A DNA stretch of 64,000 bases, from NCBI GenBank assembly GCA_021186555.1, contig JAJKFL010000005.1:56284635-56348634 (forward strand). Reading direction: 5' to 3'. Both the position numbers and the translations under genes were made by a program. Each line of letters opens with the position of its first letter. Position 1 is the stretch's first letter. Under the pieces are notes generated by a model. The model was not told where the DNA came from. It worked only from the letters and a program-made list of their open reading frames with translations, and made no database searches. Of the stretch, positions 31,101 to 40,100 are shown one piece after another. This DNA comes from Reticulitermes speratus (Eukaryota; Arthropoda; Insecta; Blattodea; Rhinotermitidae).

Positions 31101-34100
31101 ATTCTTTGGCTTCTGTATAAGTGTGAAATTGTCCTAAAAGCATTTGGATGTAACTGACTCAGGATAGGTGGGAATTTTAACCTTCGGATTCTGTAGAGGC
31201 AGAAAATGTCTTGAGCAGCTGAATATTTATCAGCCACTGTAGGCAGATTAAGTACATTTGAGTTATGAGAGTGCCAAATACTGTCTGTTGAACTGAGTAA
31301 CTAACACAGAAACAAAATAAACTCAGTTGAGCAGAGTCCTTCTTGAGACTCTCATGTGTCCTCAGCAGACCAGGAAATACCCAACATTTTATGGTACCCA
31401 TTACTGTCCTGAGCCAGATGAATCCAGTCCACATCCTACCATTCTATTTAAGATTCATTTGAATATTATCCTCCCATCTATGCCTACGTCTTCAGGGTAG
31501 TCTCCTACTGTTAGGTTTCCCCACGAAAACTGTGTACGCATTTTTGTTGCGGAATGCCTTCAGAGTTTGTTTTATCGTAGTGGGTTGAATTTTTGAAGTT
31601 TGGTGTTACTTGGTTATAAAATTCATTGTGTTGGTGTACACTTTAGCCAGGTGGCTATTACTCATGCAGACTGCATGTCCATTGTATAGCTGCATTATGA
31701 TCTTGCTTGAGGTTCTGCATTGAATAATAAAAAGCATTGATCCAAACTGGGAGGCAGGAGGAAGTGGTGTTCATTTGAAGGCTGCACCTTCCTCTCTTGG
31801 GGGCCTCCTTAAGTGGTGAAGTACAGTAAAAAGTACAGAATGTTGTTTACTGTTAGGGCCTTATAACTTGAGACATGGAAGGTGTTTAAGGAATGGGGTA
31901 CAGAGTGCACAATCCTGATCTCGTTTTTCCTCCTCCTTGCCTCCCCTTCCTCACCCTACAAGTCTGAAGTATTATTTTTGTCTGTCAGTTACAGCTAACA
32001 GAACGTCTGTAAGTGAAATGTGACCATTTGCATATAATCATAGATTTGTTATCATGAAAGACGAGGTAGTGGCAAATAAGTAGATATAGAACAGATCAGT
32101 TGGTTTGAAAAATGTCTTTTCGAAAATGACTGAAATTAGGTGAGTGGTCAGCATTAACTACTTCTATAGGAAAATGGATAAAAAAGGTGTTTAACGTTTT
32201 GTAGACTGACCTTGTGTGTGTCTGAATCTTTCTGGTGCAGTAAGTGAATATATTCAACCTGCATTTTAATACCACTGAATGCATTGAATGGATTTATCGC
32301 ACAGCTCCAGAAGAACTTACCCTTTCAGTGCGACAGTCACAAACACCCCCATGACTTTTCAGAAGTCTGTAGGTGCTGCTGCCAGTGAGCAGCAGCAGAA
32401 CTACTGATACAAGAGATACAAGAGAGAGCGAGAAGATATAGGAGAACTTGATAAAGTAACTGACACTGTGTTTTGTAATATCAGGATTGGTGTTTGCAAT
32501 AAATAATTAGACTTATTCGGAACCTAGTGTGTGCCCTTTACAAAATGTCTCTTGTGCTTTTCCTTTCTTTTCTTTCTTTCTCGTTTCCTGTTTTTCTCTC
32601 CCATGCTTCTACCTGTTCTGTGTGCAACAAATATGTGGGAATATTTCTGTCAGATATGGGTAATGTAGCTACCAAGATACTGGAAAAACATTTGCAAAAT
32701 CAAGACATCAGTTGTAATTAACTGCTTCAGTGTAGTGTCAATATAAGCCCATTAGAACCCTCTCAGCTGCAGATTTTGTTACAGAGCAAGGCTGAAAGGT
32801 ACTCAATGCTTGGAATTGTTTTTCCTGTTTGTAATACTGGGGTTATGTGTAGAGTTTTGCTTTGATATGTCTTATGTACGTTGCAGGAACAAGAGATTTT
32901 TCTCTTTTCCAAAATGTCCAGACTGGCTCTAGAGCCCACCCAGTCTCCTATTCAATTGGCACTGAAGGTTCTTTCCCTGGGGGTAAAGCAGCCATAGCGT
33001 TAAGCTAACCACTCCTATCTAGTACCATGGAGGTATAGCTCTATTCCTCTCTGTATGCCTTCAATGTGTGGACAGGAACAGCCTTACCTCTAACTTAAGG
33101 GATCAGATCCTATGTTATTTAATGGGACTTGGTCAAAATGAGGGGTTGTTTATCACTGAAGGATTAGTTTCGCACTGATCTGCAAAGGCTTGCAGAGAAA
33201 ATGGACACACCCTATTTCACAGTACTATAATGATATTTGCATGGAGGGTATGAGGAACACTATGAAAACCCACAGTCAGGTACACCCACCCAGTAATCAA
33301 ACTGAGTACCTCTAAACATTTAAGTCAGAATTGTTTGCATTTGAGCCAACTTCATGTTAACTTTAATAGAATTCATCCCATTTTGTCATCAGAAAATATT
33401 CAAAACAATATTGAATAGTCTGCCTAACGCAGCTTTCTTTTTATTTAAAAGCTACATGTTTCGGTCTAGATGTCAAAAATCTTCATGGTTGATATCTAGA
33501 CTGAAACTTGAAGCTTTTAAATAAAAACACAGCTGTGTTAGACTGACTGTTTAATACTGTTTTCAATGCACCTTCACAGCCTTCTAGTGTTGTGCTTCAG
33601 CACACTGCACATTTCCCGATCATATGAAAACTTAACCAATATTTAAACTGTGAAGTATTAGACTTTTTGTGTAAATGCTTATATTTTATGCCTGTTTCTG
33701 TGATTATTGTGTGTTTTGACAAAATTTACATTGCAAAAGTATTTGTTCTGTGTGAGATACAAGGTTCTCACAGTGGTGTTGCTGAAGATTCACATCTTCT
33801 GAGATGTGACGCCGTGTTAGGCGAGTGGTTCCCAATGTTTTGAAGGATTTTAGTGCTTTTATCTTAAGGAATAAGCAGTCCAGGATCTCTTCTTGGGCTG
33901 TGAGACACTGAAGATGAAGGCATTCATCCAACAACACAGCATCACAAACCAGAAGACTTGTGTCTTCAATATTTGTTCCAAGTGCTCAGGCCCTTACTTC
34001 TTATTAGTTGATAGTTTTTGTTTTAGTGAGAAAATCAGGTGCTTGAATTTTGATGCGTGGTACCAAATTTGTTGCGATTTGGTCAAAAAGCCATGGCAGA

Positions 34101-37100
34101 ATAATTCTGAATTTATCTTTTAGGTTGAATCTTACAATGAAGAGGAAAATGAAGTAAAATCAACAGTCTGCATGAAATGACTTCAGAAATTACTTGTTTG
34201 AAATTTATTTTTTCTGCTGTTATGCAGGACATGCATGTCATGTAAAATACAGGGCAAAGAATGGTGCGGTTTTAATAGTGTTCACTATTAAAACCGCACC
34301 ATTCTTTTGTGTATGCCCTGTACAGGGACGTTGATTATCTGAAATCTTTGTTGTTCAGGAAGCAGTTGGTGCCCCCTGGTGTGGTGTTGCGACGTGAACA
34401 GAAGTGGTTGCGCATGTTGTCCAACTGGGAACACTTCATGACCAAAAATTACAAGAAGGTGAGCGGAACTTTCTTGACATATTGCAGTCTTACACCAAAC
34501 ACTACAGGTCCAGAAGAAATTCTGATTTTCATCCCATAGTTTTTCCCAACTGTGTAAAGACCTCTGATATTTGAACACATTGTTAATATGAAGGGTGCAC
34601 AAGTCCCAGGCACGAGATTGCTTAGGCTACTAAATTTCATATGGCGGCACCTAATATTTGTGGGTATTCAGTATGAAACTCAGGTCATGTCCTTCTGGTG
34701 CCTAGACTTTTGAGGTGACTTCTAGGTTTTTAAAACTTGTGGGTTTCTGTTATTAATGTTATTTTTATTATGGCTCCTTCTTCAAAATTATGATTTATTT
34801 GGTGTCTTTGAGTGATGTAAACTTGAGTTTATTCTAATGATGGTTTTTTTTTTTCAGTTTTCACACTGTCTTGTAAAGGTTTGTTCTGACGTTTTGAAGG
34901 AACCTACTGCTTCCATCTTCAGGGTGAAACCACCTGAACAGGATCCAGTCAGTCGCCCTGTAGATGCTTGTAGTATGTTCTGTCTAAATGTTGGAACAGA
35001 CCTTTGCTACACAGTGTGAAAATCCAAAAGACGACCATCATTTGAACAACTGCCATAAAAACCTCAGAACGAGCATTGAGTCCATTCTTTTGTACAGGTT
35101 CGGGAACGTTGTAGAAAAGGCATCCCTGCCTCAGTGCGTCCACGTGCATGGCTGTATTTGTGTGGTGGGAATTTGCTTTTGGAGCAGAAAAAAAACTTGT
35201 ATGCACAGCTAGCAGCAGAAGATGGAGACCCTCGATGGGTGGATGATATTCGGAAAGATCTCAATCGCCAGTTTCCATATCATGAGATGTTCGTTGATCA
35301 AGAGGGTCATGGGTGAGAATTTTCATGCTTCATCCAGTTTGTAGTAGTTGTTGGAAAATTTGTATGAGGAGACTGGACAAATTAGCTTAACAGTAGTTGA
35401 GTTGGTAGTCATATAACATTAGGTGTGCAAGTCAGAGCATAGAGCAAACAATGTAGAATGGAGCATTTTTTTTCCCCCTAAGAATTAATTAAATTGCCAA
35501 AGGGTCTAACTGTTGAAGATCCTGCCAGCTGTCAGTGAAAACGTCTTTAATCCAAGTTTGGGCCATGTTCTTCAAATTTATGGTGACTAAAATTTGTTCC
35601 CATTAAAGCGAAACTACAAATCTTTGTTAGACAGTGATATAAATTTTGTGTATGTGGTAGAGGAAAGGATGGCTACAGTTAATAAAACAGAGCCAATGAA
35701 AATATAGCATCTGGTTTATGTTGCAGAATGCCTTTGTTGTTTGTTTGTTTTTTTAGTTGTATTTTAAAGTACAATGTTTGCCTCCAGTATTTTGTGAGGG
35801 CTGTATCCCTCATAATTTCTGTATTTTCTGTTTGTATCTACCACTGAACTTGTATTAATTGTGGTTATTTTTTTTTTACAGGCAGCATGACTTGTTCCAA
35901 GTCCTTAAAGCATATTCTATTCTCAACTCAACTGTTGGCTTTAGCCAAGCTCAGGCCCCATTGGCAGCATTCTTACTCATGCACATGCCTGCAGAACAGG
36001 CGTTCTGGTGCCTTGTGTCAATCTGTGACAAGTACCTTGCTGGCTACTACACTCCAGAAATGGTAAGTCTGTCTGTGGTTTTACTACTGCTGAACACAAA
36101 ATAAAAAAATCAATTGAGTTTGCTGTTTGTTTTTTTTTACTGTGAGAGGTTTACAAAAATTTCTTCCACAGGTCTATTTTTTTACAATTTTTGAAGTTTT
36201 CATGGTGGTGTAATTGAGGATTATGGTGTCATGGAATGTGACATTGTTGGGTGAGTGGTTCCTGACATTGAAGTTACATGTTGCTTTCATCCTCAAAGGT
36301 CACACGGTGAAGGCAGTACGTTCCTTTCAAACATCAGAAATCGCTCACCCGGTTATGCAGCGTCACATTCAAGAAGACTGATCCTCATGTATTTTGTTAC
36401 CGAGGAGTAAATCAAAAGCATAAGTACAGTGAACAAATAGTAATGGATTGATACTCCTATTAGGGAGAAAATACGTCAGTGTTAAAAGACTTTTTAAGTA
36501 GTGTGTAACAGGTCACTGCATTTGGGGTTGGATATAACTGCTTCATAACTTCAATAACTTCCACTGATATTAATTGTTCTACCTGAAGATGGCCCTTCAG
36601 GGCCAGAACATTGTAGATGAGTGAAGTGTGTTGCTTTGTACCTGAATTTATTTTATTATGCATGCTGTGGTGGTTTTTTAATCGGAAGCAAAGGACGGAT
36701 ATCGGAAAATTCTCCTTTGTAAATAGGACCATCCAACTCTGGAACAAACTACCTGCAGATGCTTTAGGGACTTTCCCTTGTAAGCCGAGTATTTTTAGGA
36801 AGAGGGTTAGGAAAGTGATAAGTGAAGTGAAGTGAAGTGAAGGGTATAGAGGGTGGGGAAAAATATCTAATAATACAGTGAAGTGAAGTGAAGTGAAGTG
36901 AAGTAAAGGGAGGCAAAACGGGGAAAGCCGTGATGTGTATATAAGCGTAGTGAAGTGATGGTGCAGTTGAAATGTGTGTGTATCATTTTTTGAAAACATG
37001 GAATTTTATTTTTGTATAGTGTTTGACTCATTGCTTGGTATACGAAATTACTTTTAACTCTGATTCATTTACGTTAGATTTTAGGTTAGGCTTAACAACT

Positions 37101-40100
37101 CTTTCTTTTTGCAGTATGTGTGTTTTGTTGTTTTTGTATTATTTAGTTTGTGGGGTTGTTTTTTGTAATGTGCGTGTGTTTTGTTTGTATTGTGTGTGGG
37201 TGTTTTTGTAAGGTGTGGATGCTTTTGTAAGGAGTGGATGCTTTTGTAAGGTGTGGATGTTTTTGTAATGTGTGGATGCTTTTGTAAGGAGTGGATGCTT
37301 TTGTAAGGTGTGGATGCTTTTGTAAGGTGTGGATGTTTTTGTAAGGTGTGGATGCTTTTGTAAGGAGTGGATGCTTTTGTAAGGTGTGGATGCTTTTGTA
37401 AGGAGTGGATGCTTTTGTAAGGTGTGGATGTTTTTGTAATGTGTGTATGGTGTTCTAATGTGTGTACTTGTATTTACTGTATGTATTTTGTTTTGTAATT
37501 GTGTATAGTTTGTATTGTATTGTTACTTTTATGTATATTATATGTCCATTTGTATTGTGTGTACTAGTGTAAGGACTACTGCCACCGGGTGAAAACCCAA
37601 TTGCAGTAAATAATAATAATAAAAATAATATAATAAGTGCATGATGATGCAACAATACAGCAGTGGATTTAAATCGAGTGGTGTGGTGGTTTCATTTCAA
37701 TTATAAATGGAGAGATTATGATGTGAGAAAATGCACATATAGCAGCCATATTGTGATGTTATTGTGCTTGTGTAATCACAGCACTAAAGCACTAAAATTA
37801 ATGCACATTTTCTATTATGCTCAGTTGTATGTAGTACTGTTAGTAGGACATGGAGAAAACTGAGACTGTGTTGAGCACCACATTGCCATTTTTGGCACAT
37901 GGCATTCAGCTTATGCATAGCGTAATTTTATTTTTGTAACTTTTGTATGGGTTCGAATTGTGACATGCACTGTGAATGCTCACGTGTAGAAATGCAGGTG
38001 TGTCTTCATGTAAAGTGGTTGCTCAAATTGCTTGATTTAAACATTGCTCGACCTATGAAAAATTACAAGTGTGGCAGTTTGAAAGAATTTTAAGATTGCA
38101 ACTAGGTAGTACTAACTGGTAGTTACAGTCTGTGTAAAATTGTTTCCACTGTCCATTTCTTATCATATTGCTGATCGGTCAGTTAAGTGTAGGTCTTGTT
38201 TGTATCACTGTTCCAGGTGGACCAACGATGATTGGGGTTATTGCATGAAAACAAAATTTGTTTCCTTGATTTAAGTCTTCCGCCGCGGTGTTGGTGAGAT
38301 CTGCGCTCTTCCAGGATATTACGCGTTGTCATGTGGTAATTGTTTACCGACGTTCCAGGACAACGTATCTGTCCCATCTTTACGGGTCAAGAGTCGGAGT
38401 AGGAAAGAAAGAAAGCCAGCAACCTATAATGTAGATTCGTGGAAAGTGCGAGCGGGGTAGCAATCAGTAGGCGTGATGACAGCCAATAGGGTGGAACCAG
38501 GGTGAGAGAGGGGTGGATAGACAATGTAAAGGAGCTAGGGGTACCGAGAATGCAATCAGCTGAGACAGCTGGGAAAAACGTAATGGAATAGAGTAACAGT
38601 AAGGGAGGAAAATATAAAGATAAAGCTAGATAAATAGAATACAAATAAACTGACAGTAAAAAAAAATGAGATGGGACCGATACGTTGTCCTGAAATGTCA
38701 GTAAACAATTACCACACAACGCTGCGTAATATCCCAGAAGAACCTAGATCTCAAAATTTGTTTCATTTTGCAATTCTTGTTTCCTCCTGCAGTATTGCAG
38801 TATGAATGATAAAGTTTCTCTTCATGAACAGGAAACCCTGCGGGTGGATGGTGATATCTTATTTGGCCTTCTAAAGAAGGTTGCTCCTAGTGTATACAAA
38901 CATTTAGTAAGTACCAGCTTTACATATTTTTCCTTTGATTGTTATCTTGTTTGTCTTTCAGTGCAGTAAAACTCCTTAGTACGCGTATTAGTGATTTGGG
39001 AAACAAGGTGTTTGGACTAAGTTCTTTATAACGATGCATGTGTAAGTGAAGTGCCTTTGTGATTCGTGCTTTGCTGAGGAGTGTTAGTGTTGGTCGTAGC
39101 AGTATTGCTGGTCATGCAGTTCTTCTGGGGTGTGATACTTGTCACAGGGCAAGTAGTTCCCTGACATACCAAAGGGCTATAGTGCTTTCATCTTCTTGAA
39201 CTGTTTGACCAAGAAGGTGAAGGCAGTGTGATGTTTCAAAACATCAGGAACTGCACACTCGACAACGTGGTGTCACAACTTGGGGGATCTAAACCTTCAG
39301 ATTTTCTACAGTTTAGATGCAACTTACCTGCACAGTTCTACTGATACACATTTCTACTTAGAGATGTAATCAGCATTCTGGGTTCAGTTCCTGCAGCTGC
39401 ACTTCATCACCAGAAAGCCTTATATCTCTCATATGCATGCACAGGCGTGCACACACACACACATGCACATGTGTATATGTATGTATATATATATTGTGAA
39501 TAATAAAGAGAGTTTTACTTTACAATTATTAGAGCAGCCATAAGTTCGTAGTTGCCATTTAGAACGATAAGCTAATCTTTTGTTCAGATAAATGTGCTAC
39601 TACATTGAGGTTTCACTATAACAGTGCTGGACGTGGTAGTGTGTATCATTTGCAGCAGTTAATGGTGTTATTATGGTGACATGTTGTGTGGTTCGATATC
39701 TTTGTAGAAGAAGCAGAAAGTGGAGCCAATCCTGTACATGACTGAGTGGTTTCTCTGTGTCTTCATACGTACGTTGCCATGGGATACCATTCTTCGAGTC
39801 TGGGATATGTTCCTTTGTGAAGGTTAGTAGTGCTTCTTTCATTATTAGTATTATGAGTTTTGTTAAGTTTCTCAGGTTTGTGTGCCAGGGATTGTTCAGA
39901 TAGTAGTCTTATGAGTTTTGATACTATGTGGTGTGTAGTGTGTAGCGTCATGTCGTTGGGCGAATATTTCTTGACGTTTTGCAGGACTGTAGTGCCTTCA
40001 GAATGTTGGGAACTATTCATACAGAAGACTTGGATCATCTTTGTGTACTTTGTTTGTGACAAGAAACTTTGTAGATGTAGTGTAAACTGCACACAATGGG

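Noticed and set aside
36460-36999. 179-codon minus-strand gene
   Set aside because: It is antisense to a LINE fragment, and its [11 protein letters not shown]-type stretch is the (AAGTG)n repeat read backwards.
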